Shown: one piece after another, positions 39,348 to 54,100 of the stretch
Numbering within the stretch: position 1 is the stretch's first letter
Layout: each line of letters opens with the position of its first letter
From: Blasia pusilla
Lineage: Eukaryota > Marchantiophyta > Marchantiopsida > Blasiales
Assembly (NCBI GenBank): GCA_050084515.1
Contig: CM114273.1
Location: 27,342,001 to 27,406,000, forward strand
Length of the DNA: 64,000 bases
Direction: 5' to 3'
The notes under the pieces: model-generated
What the model was told of the DNA's origin: nothing
The model's database searches: none
Seen by the model: the letters and a program-made list of their open reading frames with translations, nothing else
Translations under genes and position numbers: made by a program

Positions 39348-42300
39348 CTATTGAATCACCTTTCTCATATGCATCTCTGGCCAGAGCATGCTTGAACCAA
39401 GAGCATCACCAAATGTTTCCTGTGCAGGTTCGTCTATCAAATTCAGCATCCACAAAGCATGTTCTGGTTCGAACACCTCGTTTAGATCAACCCTCACCAC
39501 GCCTAAGGGGATGTCTTTGGCATGGAACTTGTCTCTCCCACCAAAACCTGATATAACTCCTGACCCAAGCACCATCCTACTCAACTTTGGCTTGGTGAGT
39601 AATACGTGATCACCAATTCGTAGCTAAAAAAATACACAGGCATTTAGTTAGTACCAATTCAAATTCTTTCCACATGCATTTGCACCATTAATCTGAAAAT
39701 AAAAAACTGCTATGATATACCTGATTGAAAGACCATCTCCATTTCGGAAGATGACGTGAAAAGTTCACAAGTCCTAGACGACCATTTGACTGTCCACAAC
39801 AAGAATTATCAGTGTCGTCATATAAACCTTGAATAGAAGAGGTCATTATAGATGAGATAAATTACCTTAGTTATTTTCTTAGATGGGCCTGATCTGATTT
39901 CACTTTCCTGCTCATTCAAACCATCAGATTGTAGCCTAGACTTCTGTCTTTTGGATGGTGATGATTTGGCTTGGCTATCCATACTCACGTTTTCTGCACA
40001 TTATGCACGACAAAGTCCATTGAAGGTTGTAGGAAGAAATGAGTTTTGTTTCGTGGATAGTTTGAAAACTATGCCACAGATAAATTCATTATGCCAAGGA
40101 TGACATACTTACGAGTGATTCGAGTATCACCATCTGCACTTTCTGTGGAACTTCTCCTTTTGTTGCTCCGTTCTGGCACTTCAACAAACAACCCAAGTAT
40201 TGAGAAATGAATTGTAAAACCAGATTCTTCACTTCAACAAGTAATTATATTATAAGACCCTACATGTACTAAAGCTAAACTCTCTACTTACCACCAGATT
40301 GTGTAGTTGCCATTGCCTCTTTTTGTGTGGAGATCTTCCTCTTCCCTAATTGTCCATTTTTTGAAGCGTTGGTATAGGTTCAACAGCATTGTAAGTTACT
40401 CAAAACAAAGAAAGTCAGTTGTGAAATGCTCATGCTGGAAAGGACAAGTAGTTATAACCATTGAAAACCAAGGGCGGAAGAATGAGAATGGGCTACCTGA
40501 TGTGAGCTTCTCATCTGTTGTTGCATATGGTTGAGAATTGGATGGCGGGGAACTAGAAATCTGGTGTGGTGTTGAAGACACATCCTTTGAAGTAAGTTTG
40601 GACACCATTTCCATGAGTACACTTAATGCCTTGTTCTGCCGTTCCATCTGCAACTTCACATCATCCAAATTTGCGCTCCACTTCTTTTCCACTTCTTCCA
40701 ATTGAATAGTGACTCTAGATTCCACACTCTGCATATATAATCCAACGATCAATTAGGTACCAAAAAAATATGGTTTTGCAATTACACACTTAGATACAAT
40801 CATGATACTAACACCATAATTCAACATGATTAAGGATATGATATTTACTCCATGACCCAATCAGATGAAGGTCATAATACTAGCCATGGCAAGCCAACGG
40901 GTAAGAAAAGAGTTAAGCATTTACATTTACCGATGAACTCAATTGTGTGAAACCTGGTTGCTTAGGCAACTCGCTTCTCTCCGTATATTCTAGCCCTGTG
41001 CCCAAGGACTCCTTTGAGGACGTTGTTGCACCTGCACATGCTCCTTAAATACATAAATTATGAAATTCATACATGTGAAAGGATTCATTGCAAATATGGA
41101 AATGAAGCAATAATGGAAGTTGTCTACCATTATATAACTTTAGCAAGAAAACTAGGGAATGCCAAGATGACTTACATCAAGTCCATCTAAACCTGCACGG
41201 CCGGAGAAATTTAAAGTCTGGACCTTGGCCCTTGCTCGAGCCATCTTTTCTGCCTTCATTTTGCCCTCCTCGGAGAGCCAATAATCTACTAATCGATTCC
41301 ATGACTCCTCATTGGTATCAGGGTGACATGGGACTACTCGATGAGCCCCATGTAATGTCCAATAGTTCTTGACATTAGATCGCTCGGTTTTCAATAGTTG
41401 TGCTATTTTTTTCTTCATGAAATCAAGCGAAAGAGATGATGCACCCACATATGTGTATGCCTCAAGGATGTGATTGAATAGCGACCATCTTTGATAGAAT
41501 TCTGTTTACCAATCTCAATGCATGATAAGTCCAAGTACCTCATCACCCATACCTTCAATTCATTTAGCCAAGGCTCATAACTAGGAACTCTAGGCGACGG
41601 AATACCATTTGGCATGAGCTCACATCTAGGTTTTAAGTTTTGCTCCTTCCTAATGGAGACATCATGAGTCCACAAATCACGCTTTGTGCGACTATGCCGC
41701 TCTCCTACAAATATACCACCATCCCAATTCTCAGATATAAAAAATGTAGGGCCGACAATTATAAACTCACCAAATCATAATTATGTTGAACTATATTAAC
41801 TATAAGACCAACTTATACTAATGTGATTTCACACCTTTCATAATACAACAACCTATTTTAGTATAAATTTGCAAACTCGGAACCAAGTGAGAAGTCACCT
41901 TTAGATGCACCTGCTTGCCGGGTCAAATTTTCTGATGGGCTTGGTGTTGTGCAAGATTGAGACCTACTACGGTATAATTCATCATCCGTATTCCTGTTGG
42001 CCAATGGAGGTACCAATGGTATTGGGGGCAGCGGTTGGGATGGCCCATATCCCTTGTGTCCACAAAAGAAATAGAATTAGCTAGTTAGACTTCCAATTAA
42101 TTGAATTCCCGTGTGCAAAACAAGAAAGAACAGAATAGTAAGCCTACTTACCCATGGGGGTGGGATGTTCATGGATGATTGAGCTCCATTGGTCCATGGT
42201 GGCTGAAATTGACTTCCATAACCCATCGGTGATTGCATCATCATTGGTACCCACCACGGCATCTGGCTCTGTGCCCATGGGGGTGGATGAGGGGGATATG

Positions 42301-43267
42301 CTTGCGAAGGCATTATGGGTTGTGATGGAGTTCCATCCATGGGCTGCACATGCAAGTAAATGGGTGAATAAACTAAACTAGAGACCATTTGATGAGCAAA
42401 GATTAGTGAAGTCATAATGACAGGCTTCTACCACTCAATTTATTACATACCAATCATACATATAGAGATAGTTGAATATTCCTCCATGTCTACAATTACA
42501 TTACCGCATCGTTTGTATTGGTGGAATTTCGTACACTTCCTTGTTTGGATGGTTCGATTGGACGCTCCTTTGCTTGTTTGGATGGTTCGATTGGACACTC
42601 CTTCAAAACAAACATTTCGTTGTGAGTTAACACAATCGTCATAATTCTGAAATCTGAAGAGAGTAGCAAAACAACAAGATGTGAAGAGAAAGTACCCTCC
42701 CATCCTCCAGCCACAAGTCGTCATCCTCTTCAGTCCCCAAGAAGTCCATGTCAAGGAGTGGATTATAATAGGGGTCTTTCGAATCACTATCTGAACAATC
42801 TTTTCGAATCTCCTCGGGGATTACACTTTGGTTAGTGGCCTTCTCCTCCAATCGTAAGTTGCGTCTTTGTGGAAGGGAAGGATTCCAAAATGGCAAAGGC
42901 TTGCGCTCCTTCACAACCCTTGGAGCAACAAACCTTCAAAATATGATCACACAAATTCTGTCATATTTTCTAATGTACAACCACTATATGAACATGATAC
43001 ACTTGACCAAATAAAGCAAAAGAAAAAGATTATCCAAGATCATACTTACCAATCCTTCAACCCACCAAACAACTCCGCCTCTTTGGCCTTTCTCTCTTTC
43101 ACTCTACGATTCCTTTCTTCTTCGTATGGATTAGGACTTTGTTGAACATTATCTATACCATCCCAAGATGAACTCTGATTGGATTCCACGTTCTCTTCAG
43201 TCATATCAGGTACACCGTTCCAAGCGCCTCCCTCCCTCTGTAGACGACAAGTTAGCAAGAATAACAC
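39348..43267 (-). CDS. CACTA accessory transposase gene (TnpA-like, multi-exon)
   Basis: Minus-strand exon-like blocks from right to left: 43267-43046 (NRRVKERKAKEAELFGGLKD); 42914-42700; 42415-42150, Pro and Met-rich; 41675-41415; 41448-41152 with SNVKNYWTLHGAHRVV and EESWNRLVDYWLSEEGKMK, the Ptta/En/Spm plant transposase signature; 40752-40500, a coiled coil (QLEEVEKKWSANLDDVKLQM); and 39584-39348 (VVRVDLNEVFEPEHALWMLN). AT-rich gaps with GT-AG-like ends lie between them. TnpA-type proteins bind subterminal repeats and bring the ends together. Exact exon limits were not resolved. Confidence 0.65.
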
Positions 43268-43561
43268 CTAACTTGACGGCAATTTGAGAGTTCTACTTGT
43301 TGCCGTAGAGTTTCATTCCATTATGCCCAACAACACCAGAATTCACTTACATCCTCGTAACAAAAGTCAATTATTTGAATCATACCAAAAAAAAAACACA
43401 ATGATGAGTACCAAAGAAACAACTATGAATTAATCTAATCTGATTCTGAGTTATTAGAGTCTGAATCAACATCTTCTATCATATCGCATACATGGATTAT
43501 TGGCACATGTTGCACATCCACTCTAGCAGTTTCCATCTCTGCATCACTTAGGACTCTAGCT

Positions 43562-46500
43562 CTAAGGTACTTGCATCAGTAGATTCCTTGGTTCCATGCA
43601 TGTGGCATGGAAGGTGGGCAAAACATTACAAGCTCCATCTAGCGACTCTAAGTCATCAAAATAAACTCTCCGAGCTCTAGCTTCCTTCCTCATTACCACT
43701 TTCCATCCTCCACCCTCATCGGCATCTCCATAAAACACTTGTTGCACTTGTGATGGGAAAACAAATGGCTGGTGATCTAATGGCTCGCATGACCTCAAGT
43801 TGGCCAACAGAAAACCCTCCTTATCTAATTTCATGGATCCTACTCTTGAATCCCAATCTGCTTTAACCCACCGCCCTCGCATTAGTATTATGGGTTGTTC
43901 TACAACCCCATAATCAAGTAAGAGAATATCAACCAACACCCCAACGTATGAGTATAGACAATTCTGGTTGGAACTTTTTTCATCAACAAATACTGCACCT
44001 ATTCCACTATCATAGGTGGAGAAGGGTGTCGCACCACTTGGCCCTTCTACCCTGAAGTGGTTTCCGTAGGCTTTCATACTCTTGAATGACAATGCCCTAC
44101 TATTAGGAGGTATAGCTAACGATAGTAGGTGAGCATCATGATCTTTTGAGTTGTCAATTGCATCCTATGTAATGGCAAGGCGAATCCACTTTTCAAAAGG
44201 AATGTCTCTCAAACATGACTGATATTTCCTGTTCAATAACAATGTTAATGGTATTAGTACATTCTTTTGTATTTAATGTGTCAATACCAAAATAATATAC
44301 ACTTTGAGAGTCCGAACCATAAATCACATAACTATAACCTTGAAAAGCATATATTGGAGAGTTTTACCTTTGCCAATCAACCATGACCTCTGTATTATGC
44401 AACACATAATGATGTGCTAAGTTGATCATTTCTCGCAAAATTCGAACTGGAGTGCCCGCACCTTCTAGCTCCTGACCAACGACCCCCTCTTCCTCCCCAT
44501 CATCCCACACTCGCGTCCGCACGTCTTCAAACCTTTTCATATACTCAGTCACAAACCCTAATGCCTCGTCCTTCACATACCCTTCTGCCATACACCCCTC
44601 TGGTCTAGCTTTAGACCGTACATATTTCTTCATGTACCCCATATATCGCTCCATTGGATACATCCATCGACATGCTACTGGCCCACACATGTCCAATTCT
44701 TCTATGACATGAATCAACAAATGTGTCATCACGTCGAAGAAAGATGGAGGGAAATGCATTTCAAATAGACAAAGGGTTATGGCAGTCTCTTCCAAGAGTT
44801 TGTCAAATAAAGCTGGATCATACACCTTTGTACACACCATTCTAAAAATGCCGGATAATCTAATAACCACCATTCTCACGTGGTCCTTCAGAAGACCACG
44901 GATGCAATAAGGAAGGACTTGCTGAATGAAGACATGGTAATCATGTGATTTCATATTGCCCAATTTTCGATTAACCACATGCTTGGAGAGTTCTCCACAA
45001 TATCCAGATGGCACTTTCAAGTTTTGAATCCTCGAAAGGAAAGTGTTCAAGTCATGGGGAGATAGACAATAATCGGAAACTAGTTTAAGCAAAACTTGGG
45101 ATTTACTAGGATGGGGTTGCAACCACAAATGGAATCGAATCCCACAGGCCTCCAGATCTCTCCTTACTTTCACAGTATCTTTCACTCCAAATAAGGTTTT
45201 GACTAGATTCTCAACGATATTCTTCTCAACGTGCATTACATCTAACGAATGGCGTATAAGCAAATTCTGATTGTATCTTCAAGGAAGCATGGACATCTCA
45301 CAACTTCAACATGATAGCTAATATCCACAATCAAATCAAACAAAAGCTATCCTCCTCTATAGCCACTATTTCATAACATAAAGAATGGATACTACAGAGA
45401 AGGAGCAGGATACTCGCCAATATGGCAACGAATATAGTATACTCAGCCTTTTCACCCAGTTCTCTTGTAGGGATCAGTAGGGCCGTCTTCTCGACCCCCA
45501 CTCTCATCATATGCATGTTTTTCATTTGCCCATCCAATAATCTCTCTGGAAAGTAGTCTAGGCACGCGTGGTCTAAGTTCTGCACTCCCGTTGAAGTGAG
45601 ATCCATACCTGTGGGTCCTCCATGGATGGCTCAATGGGAGATATCGACGATGACAACCGTATATGGGCTTGCCACAAGACTTTGAAAAATCAGAATCCAC
45701 TCGAGGCCCGCATATAGTACATCCTAATTTTCCACCATGGCTCTGCCCAGCTATAGTTCCGTATGCCGGGTAATCATTTATGGTCCATAGTAAGGTAGCC
45801 CTGAACATGAAGTTCCAACTTCCGCCTACCTTTCAAACGTCATGAAATTGAACCCCTTTCCACATTTCTTGGAACTCTTCCACTAGAGGAAGCAAGTATG
45901 TGTCTATGTTTTTCCCATTTACACTTTCCTTTCCTAGTATGATCAAAGAGAGCATCACAAAGAATTTTTTTGTCTGGAGCCAGGGAGGCAAGTTATAATT
46001 AACAAGAAGCACGGGCCATGTTGACCACAAACTCAACTTGTCTGAAAATGGATTCACTCCGTCCAAAGCTAGCCCAAACCTACAATTCCTCTTCTCCTCG
46101 GCAAAGTCCGGATATAAGTTGTCCATGTGGCGCCATGACTTGCAATCGGTTGTATGTCTTACTAAGCCATCCTTGCTCTGATTCAAGGGGGCCCAGGTTA
46201 ACAATTCAGACAACGTCTTGCATCTAAACATACGTCTCATCCGAGGTATGACAGGAAAATTCCTTAATACCTTACATGGTACCAACGTTCTACCCACTTT
46301 CCGGAACCTTGGTTTCCCACATAATGGACAGATCTCAACCCAGCCAAATCATCCCGGAATAAAACACATCCAGCTGGACACGCATGGATACTGTTGTAAC
46401 CTAAGCCTAGTTTACCAATGAGTCTTTTTGCTACATAATAACTCGGTGGCACCAAGTTCTCTGCTGGTAGGACCAACTTACAAAGGAATTTCAGAAATTC

Positions 46501-47215
46501 GTCAATAGCTACATTTGGGACGCCATGGGTGGTTTGAATGTTAAATAGTAACATGACAAAAGCCAAAACAGATGTTTTTGCTGTAGGGAACAAGGGTTTG
46601 CAAGCTTCAGCAAGCTCCTCATATTCATCTCTATGATTGAATGGTGGTTCTTCGTTTGATATTCCCGGTTCTGGTAATTCATCAGATGAGAGAGATGTCT
46701 CTTCAGTTTCATCCTCGTGTATATGGTCGTATTTTTGGAAAATCATTGAGCATTTTATGAACGTCAATTTGCTCATCTATATCTGCCATGGAAGATCTCT
46801 CCCTTCCATCCACATGGAAGGTGGGGGCTGACTCCATTGTCTTATCCTCTTGGCTTCTTTTTTCAGCAAGATCATGCATAAGCCATTCCTCATCTGAAGA
46901 GTCCCATCCATCCCTAGATTTTGGCACTCGACAAAGCGCCGAGCGTCCATTTTTTCTCAAATGTGCTTCCACCTTGCCGATGGACAACGTAGACCCACCC
47001 TTACAGTCATTGCACAGACACCGCAATCTTTTACAACCCAGTACACCAGCACATGTGCTTTCTCGTTGCCACAACTTGGAATCATGTGCCTTTACTCTAA
47101 TTGGGTGGTTCAAATCCATTCTAAGGGGATTGGAAGTAGATTCCCCCAAACTGTGAACTGAAACATTCCAAACACATCCAAAACCATGACATCTTGCCTC
47201 AATAACAAATTCCAT
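43562..47215 (-). CDS. CACTA transposase, TNP2-like with DUF4218 and DUF4216 (multi-exon)
   Basis: Blocks from right to left: 47215-46709 has a Cys-rich transposase-associated segment (KRLRCLCNDCKGG, VEAHLRKNGR). 46776-46264 has ACKPLFPTAKTSVLAFVMLL and SIHACPAGCVLFR, the start of TNP2. 46297-45833 has RFGLALDGVNPF near 46085 (a catalytic D of the RNase H-fold) and NIDTYLLPLVEEF. 45808-45452 has LLWTINDYPAYG. 45263-44364 has DVMHVEKNIVENLVKTLFG and then DUF4218 (MHFPPSFFDVMTHLLIHVIE). 44092-43562 is DUF4216-like (LDYGVVEQPIILMRGRWVKA). It cuts and pastes the element. Several intron or frame transitions are unresolved, so activity is uncertain. Confidence 0.85.
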
Positions 47216-49430
47216 AAACCACGGCTGGCTGAGCTATCATCTGAATGCATACTCACGTGAAGTCAAGACAAGTATGATAAGGCACGTATACCTAACCTGC
47301 TTCTTATCTCGATGGAGATCTCAATCATCACTAACAATCCTCACCGATGCGGTCCAATACTTCCAACGACATTCTTGAATGACAATTGTAACACACCCAA
47401 CTTTAGATAATGACTCAGTCCTTTGATATGTACACTTCATCATGGCCCTCGTCTAATAAATGTTTCCAGCGAAGATCTAGACAAACAAACTATAAATCTA
47501 ATCTGCTGTGAGTGACCATAGTATTTTACCTTACACTCACATCAAATCAATAGGAAAAGAAACGCAAGACGAGTGAGGAACACATCAGAAAGCTGAAGCT
47601 TCTCGTCAACTTAGTTCTAGAATTTGGAGCGAGCAATCATTGAGAAGTAGAGGTTAGAGATACACACGCACATTCAGGAGTCAATATCTGGTCTCAATAT
47701 GTCTCCATGCAATTTAAAGTAATTCCTAGCATCTCCTTTATGACTATGTAATGCAGCAAACGCAAGTATGTACTTTTAGGGAAACCGATGTGATGCACAA
47801 GCTTACCGTAAGGTTCTCTGCAGATTGTTGCAGAGGAGATGCGGTCAGGTGTGGCTGCAGAGAAGAAGTGGACATACACTTCTCCTCGGAAAAGGCATTG
47901 TCCAGAAAACAAGAACTTCCTAAACCTTCTCTTGATACTAAAAAATTAGCGGCCAAACGAGGCACTCTGGTGCTTGTAGGTAACCAACACCATCAGATGG
48001 TGTGGGGTCTTCTAACAGGGAAGGTACTCATCCTTCTGAGTACTTCAGAATTCTTCCAGCTCAATCTTTCTACAGAGGGGTAAGATTCTCCTATAATCAG
48101 GTGTAAGAGCATCACACTTGCTATTTTTTCTAGTGAATTTTCTGGCTATTTGCAGTTGCATTTGATATTCCTACTACTCATGTGAAGCCAAGTCAAGTGT
48201 GTGTTTCGCTTGCTTCTCTGTGCATCCTGCATTATTTAGCCCCTCAATCACAAGCAATCTGGTCAAGAGGAGGAGCTGGTGCACTGCAATACCAGGAACT
48301 CTAACTCCACTCTGAGAACTACAAGGTATACTTTTGTGAGCCTAAATGATAGCCATGTGGATCTGTTTCCTTCGCAGAGTGTGGACATGGTCAAGATTTA
48401 CGTGCCTGATATCATGATGGCACTTCAGGCATATCTGCGTCCTGAACTTTGCACAGAAAGCGGATTCTGTGCTCCTCAGTTGACAATATCAAAAGACACA
48501 AAGACCTGCGCATTATGTCAGGATTTTGCCATGGATGCACTGACTTACTTGGGATCAAACAGAATGACTTGGAATGGAAGGAGGACATCTGGAGCTGGTT
48601 CATTGAGAACCGGATGAGCCTTGGTCTTTTTTTTCCAAGGCCATGTTCGAGGTTTCAAGGAAATTCTCCGGAAAGAGGAAACGATAAAATTTCTCATGAA
48701 AAATATATAATTAGAGACAAGATTTTGGATGTTTCCTTGTCGGATCCCGCATCCGGGACATGGACATCTGGTGTCATCCGCACCCCAAGAATTGGACGCT
48801 TAATATTTCTCTGAAGAGGCAAGAATTAGGCGCAGCATTTTTCAATCCATCACTCAGAACCAGCGCTCCCGTTGGACGATTCTACCTACAGGGATGGGTG
48901 CAGGATTTGTAAGAAGGATATCAGGAATCGGAGAAAATCAAGAAAACTGGCAATTCGGAAATTTCCAAACAAACTGCGATTACAGATTCGATTGAAAGAG
49001 AGAAAGGCAAAACTCCCAAGATCTACAAACTGAAAAGAACACTTCCAGTTACCCGGTAGACCGAACACATCGATCGGATTCAATTAGAACGGAGACGGCT
49101 TTGAGATACACAAATATCTATAATTTCCAGATTACCCAGAAAACGGGAGATGTCAAATGCGATTAGGAGAGAGAACAATACGGAATCGATGATTACACAC
49201 ATAAGTGAAGACTTCAAGAGGTTGCGTAGAAACCTTGCAATTTCCAGTTCAATTCCATGCACAAGAGAGAAAATACTATCCAGAAAAATTGACGACTATC
49301 TGACCTCTCAAACAACTCAACAACATGCGGACGATAGACAACTTTCCAAGTTCCCTTAAAATATTACAATTTTGAAGTCAACCACGAGAGGGAACAGATG
49401 TGTGACTAAAGCATGTCGAGAAATCTGTCA
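47216..49430. other. CACTA internal region without recognised genes
   Basis: Only short open frames on both strands, none with conserved character. 48279-48617 has moderately Cys-rich codons but no domain. It lies upstream of the TNP2 gene and may hold its 5' untranslated exons and promoter. Confidence 0.4.
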
Positions 49431-49581
49431 CTTCCGCATTAGTGAGTCACCTTCAAATTCAGGGAAGGAGAGATAGAGTAATGAACAGCATAAAGGCAAC
49501 TTAGAGTTTCCAATCCCAAGGAATCGTAAGAGAGAGTGAAGACTAAGAGCGATGGGAGAGGTGGAGAGATGACGAGAGAAC

Positions 49582-49816
<235 letters not shown>

Positions 49817-50549
49817 ACTCACCTGGTCTTTGTATCAACAATGTGTATCAAACAATGCCGTGTTTGCACTAGAGTTAGCACCTGTATCCGAGCCTTCCTT
49901 CGTCCAAAAATATTACCAATCTCCCAAAAATGCACCAAATCATACTTTCTCCCAGAAACGAAGCCTCCTTCCCCCTCGCATTGCCTGCCTCATCATCTTT
50001 CAACTTCCTTCCCTCAATCGTCTCGCCCACTATTAGTAGGGTGCAGGATCTTGCAAACGCGGGAACCTCAATCGTCTCGCCGACTGTTAGTAGGGTGCAT
50101 GAGCTTGCAAATGCGGGAATGTGCAAAGCCTTCAAAACCGAATCGCATCGCACCAAAAAACAGAGCCAAAGCTTAGGTCCTTGCCACGGCACACTCAACA
50201 TGTCAAATAAGCCTACAACCCAGCTTGAATGCCACGTTGGCATAGGAAAAAAAATGTGATACTCTAGGTGCCCATTCACATGGTGCTAAATTGTTGTCCA
50301 TTATTTTAGCATCCATTAAAATTTTGTGGAGAGACAGCCTAAAAATGTTGACCACATTGAGTTGGTTATAATTCCAAGTAGTAAATACCTACCCGTTTGC
50401 TTTGCTATATTAAGCATATGAAAAAAAAATTTACACAAAATCCAAACATGCGCATGCCCGTGATATAAGTAAGAAGGACCAAATAAGTCTTGAAGATTAG
50501 AGGGTGGAGGTCACATCACAAGCCAAAAACCCTGCAAGAAATCTCACTC

Positions 50550-53050
50550 GAGAAAAATGGAAGGAGCACTAGGAACATTACTTGTAAGTTACTCCTCTTC
50601 CACTTTCTTGTTCATTTGATGTTCCTTATCCTCCAAAACAAGCCCATAAATCATGAAACTTGATCACACCATGCCCTTCACGTTAGGACCCAAGGGGGAA
50701 AAAAAATAAAACCCCAAATGCTTCTTGGGGTTTGGGAGTTAAAAATCAAAAACCCTTAGCTCAGGTCTTCATTTTTTAATGCAGCATGGAGAATTCTATA
50801 TAAGATCTACACCGTCCAAGTTCAAGAGGGGCATGACCACCCACAAATATCCAGGTTTAAGCTCCATCCAACGGTGGCATCAAATGATGAGTGGCAACAA
50901 AGGTGAAGAATGGAAGGAGGACTAGGAAAATGACTTGTAAGTCACTCCTCTTCCACTTTCTCCTTCATTTGATGTTCCTTCTCCTCCAAAACAAGCCCAT
51001 AAATCATGAAACTTGATCACACCATGCCCTTCATGGTCAGGGCCCCAAGAAAAACAATAAAACCCCAAATGCTCCCTGAGTTTGGGAGTTAAAAAGTCCT
51101 CCTCCTCCTTCTCCATCTATCATTTTCTCCCCTCCCCATCAATCGTGAGTCCAAAAATCATGAATTTTTTTTCCAAAGGGGCACCCCAACCCCAGGAACA
51201 CAGGGGAAAAGAAAAAACTACAAATTACCACTCACACATGGAATTAAAAACCTTAAATCCTAACTAAGGATTTTTATTTTTCATTTTAGCATCAAGGCGT
51301 AAATGGAAAATCTAAACCGTTGAAGATGTGAAGAAATTTAATAAAAGTGCTATGGAAAAGATTCATTACCATCCAATGGTGGGAAGAAAAATTATCACCA
51401 ATTTACCATGAAAATGACACAACTGTTTGGAACAAGACTACTCAAAGCCCTCGTCATCCTTCTTGATCCACCATTTTCTCCCCTCCCCATCAACCATCAG
51501 TCCAAAAATCATGAAAAGTTTCCCAAAGGGGCATCCCAACCCGAGGAACATAGGGAAAAAGAAAAAAGTACAAATGACTATTCACACATGGAATTAAAAA
51601 CCGTAAACGCGAAATAAGGTTTTTGATTTTTGGTATTAGCATGAGGGCTTAAATGGCAGATCGGAATCGTTAAAACTGTGGAAGAATTTAATTACAAGGT
51701 TTATGCCAAGTTTCACCCCCATCTAATGGTTGGAAGAAACGTTAAAGCATGTTAACATGAAAATGCCATAAGAGTCAAAATAATCATACTCAATGCCTTC
51801 TTCCTCCTTCATGACACCTTTCCAACTCAACCCCCCCCCCCCCCTTGAATAGGGTCCAAAAATCAACAATGGTTTTTGAGAGAGGCACCGGTACCCAAAG
51901 CCCACAAATCACCTTAACATTGGGTTGCATGGACTACTTAAGCACATTGAATTAAAAATCTCACACAATGAATAATAAATCGTAATCCCTAAATAAGGAC
52001 TTTGATTTTTGGTACTAGCATAGAGGGCTATGGGATAGATCCGAACCGTTGCAATTGTGGAGGCATTAAATAGCAAGGCATGTACCAACTTTCAAGACCA
52101 TCCAATGGTTGGAAGAAGAGTCAACACCATACTAACATGAAATTGCAACAAGGATTCGAAACAATCCTACTCAATGCCCTCTTCCTCCATCATGACAGTT
52201 CTTTTTCGACCCTTGCCCCTCAACGAGGGTTCCAAAAACCAAGGAAATTTCCTACACCTAAACCCCAACCCCAGGAACACAAGGCAAAAGAAAAAACTTC
52301 AAATGACCACTCACACATTGAATTAAAAATCGTAAACCCTAAATAAGGACTTTGATTTTTGGTACTAGCATGGAAGTTTAAGGGACAGATCTGAACCGTT
52401 GAGCGTGTGGAAGAATTTAATGGCAAGGTTTGTGCCAAGTTTCACCACCATCCAATGGTTGGAAGAAGAGTAAATACTATAATAACATGAAATTGCAACA
52501 ATGACTTGAGACAATTCTACTCAATGCCATCATCCACTTGCATGACACCTCTTTTTCTACCCTCCCCCCTCAACCAGAGTCGAAAAAACAAGAAACGGTT
52601 CCTAGATAGCCACCCCAACCCCAGGAACACAGGGAAGAAGAAAAAACTTCAAATGATCACTCACACATTGAATTAAAAATCGTAATCCCTAAATAAGGAC
52701 TTTGATTTTTGGTACTAGCATAGAGGGCTATGGGATAGATCCGAACCGTTGAAATTGTGGAGGCATTAAATAACAAGGCATGTGCCAACTTTCAAGACCA
52801 TCCAATGGTTGGAAGAAGAGTCAACACCGTAATAACATGAAATTGCAACAAGGATTCGAAACAATCCTACTTAATGCCCTCCTCCCCCATCATTACACCT
52901 CTTTTTCGACCCTCCCACCTCAACGAGGGGTCCAGTAACAGAGAGAATTAATGCAAAGTCTTGTGCTTACTTTTATCACCATCTTATGGTTGGATGAAAA
53001 GATATCTCCATGTTAACATGAAAATGACACAAGGACTCTAAATAATCCTA
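50550..53050. repeat. Subterminal tandem array of about 345-370 bp units (CACTA)
   Basis: About seven diverged units with landmarks near 50570 and 50910 (ATGGAAGGAG-type), then GAATTAAAAA near 51240, 51592, 51949, 52319 and 52673. Shared features are TAAATAAGGACTTTGATTTT, GATCTGAACCGTTG and CCATCCAATGGTTGGAAG. The same unit, inverted, occurs at 5920-6735. A C-run of about 13 lies near 51831. Such arrays are common next to CACTA ends and may hold transposase-binding sites. Confidence 0.85.
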
Positions 53051-53300
53051 CTCAAAATGGGAGCATGAAATCATTTAAACATATGAGTCGTTGCTTATGA
53101 CTCATCTTTACTAGGCGAGTGAAACAAGTCTGACTCGTCGTGACTAGTGGGTATTGAAAACTTCTTTAGTCATAAAGAGATGACTCAATGAGTTGTACAA
53201 CCCTAAATTTTATGACTAAACCATTTAAGTACTAATTTGAGTCATTCTTTTGGTGAGTCATTTAAAGTCTAGTCATAAAAACCACCCATTTCTTCTAGTG

Positions 53301-54100
53301 AGGGAAGATCAGGAGAGACACCCTTGGACTTGGGACCCAGATATGGGCCCTAAGTTGACAGAAGGAGAGCGGCGCCAGACACATCAGTTCCTCAGGAGTT
53401 ATAGGAGCTGCTTTGCATTTAGCATGGAGGATCTCGGAATGCTGAAGGGATCGGGGATCCTCATTGAGTTGTCGAGTGATACGCCGATCCTCCAACGACC
53501 CTACAAGTACAGTGATATGGAGAGGGCTCTAATTCAGAGTAGGAGCTAGGACTTGGTCGGAACAGGACTAGTGGAGATGTCGCATGGGGAGTATGCATCT
53601 GCCACTATCATGCCCGTCAAGAAGGATGTGCATGGCAACTAGACGGATAGGCGGATGTATGGGGATTACTGACCTATCAATCGACAGACAAAGTTCGATA
53701 GGTATGCCATGCCCACCCCTGAGGAGATCTTTGATGCGATTGGTCCCGCAAAGGTCTTCAGTTCATTGGATTTGCGAGCCGGATACCATCAGCTACCTAT
53801 CACATTGGAGAACAAGTAGAAGACGGAATTTTGGGGCATCGATCCTGATTGTTTCTACTAGTGGCGGTTCTTACCATTTGGGTTAAAGAACGCCCCGGCT
53901 GAGTTTCAGAGGGTCATGGATAGGATCTTGGCTGGTTTGGATTTTTCTAGGTGTTATATTGATGACATCGTAGTCTTAAGCGCCATAGTTGAGGAGCATG
54001 AGCGACATCTAGAGGAGGTGTTTTGACGATTGTAATAACATGGGCTGAAGCTAAATCCAAGCAAGTGCAAGTTCTTCTACAACCAGATTGAGTATTTGGG
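53301..54100 (+). pseudogene. Reverse transcriptase, copy B1 (continuation after the CACTA insertion)
   Basis: Resumes with a linker (WDPDMGPKLTEGERRQTHQF) and LSSDTPILQRPYKYSDMERA. It continues with DRYAMPTPEEIFDAI-like sequence in another frame, and LDLRAGYHQLPITL. After TAG 53859-53861 it has FLPFGLKNAPAEFQRVMDRI and CYIDDIVVLS (catalytic DD) at about 53950. Stops include TAG after SRS (CAG in copy C), TAG for Tyr in N-x-T-D-R-R, TGA, and a TGA-TAA-TAA group near 54024-54040. It copies element RNA into DNA; this copy is dead. Confidence 0.8.
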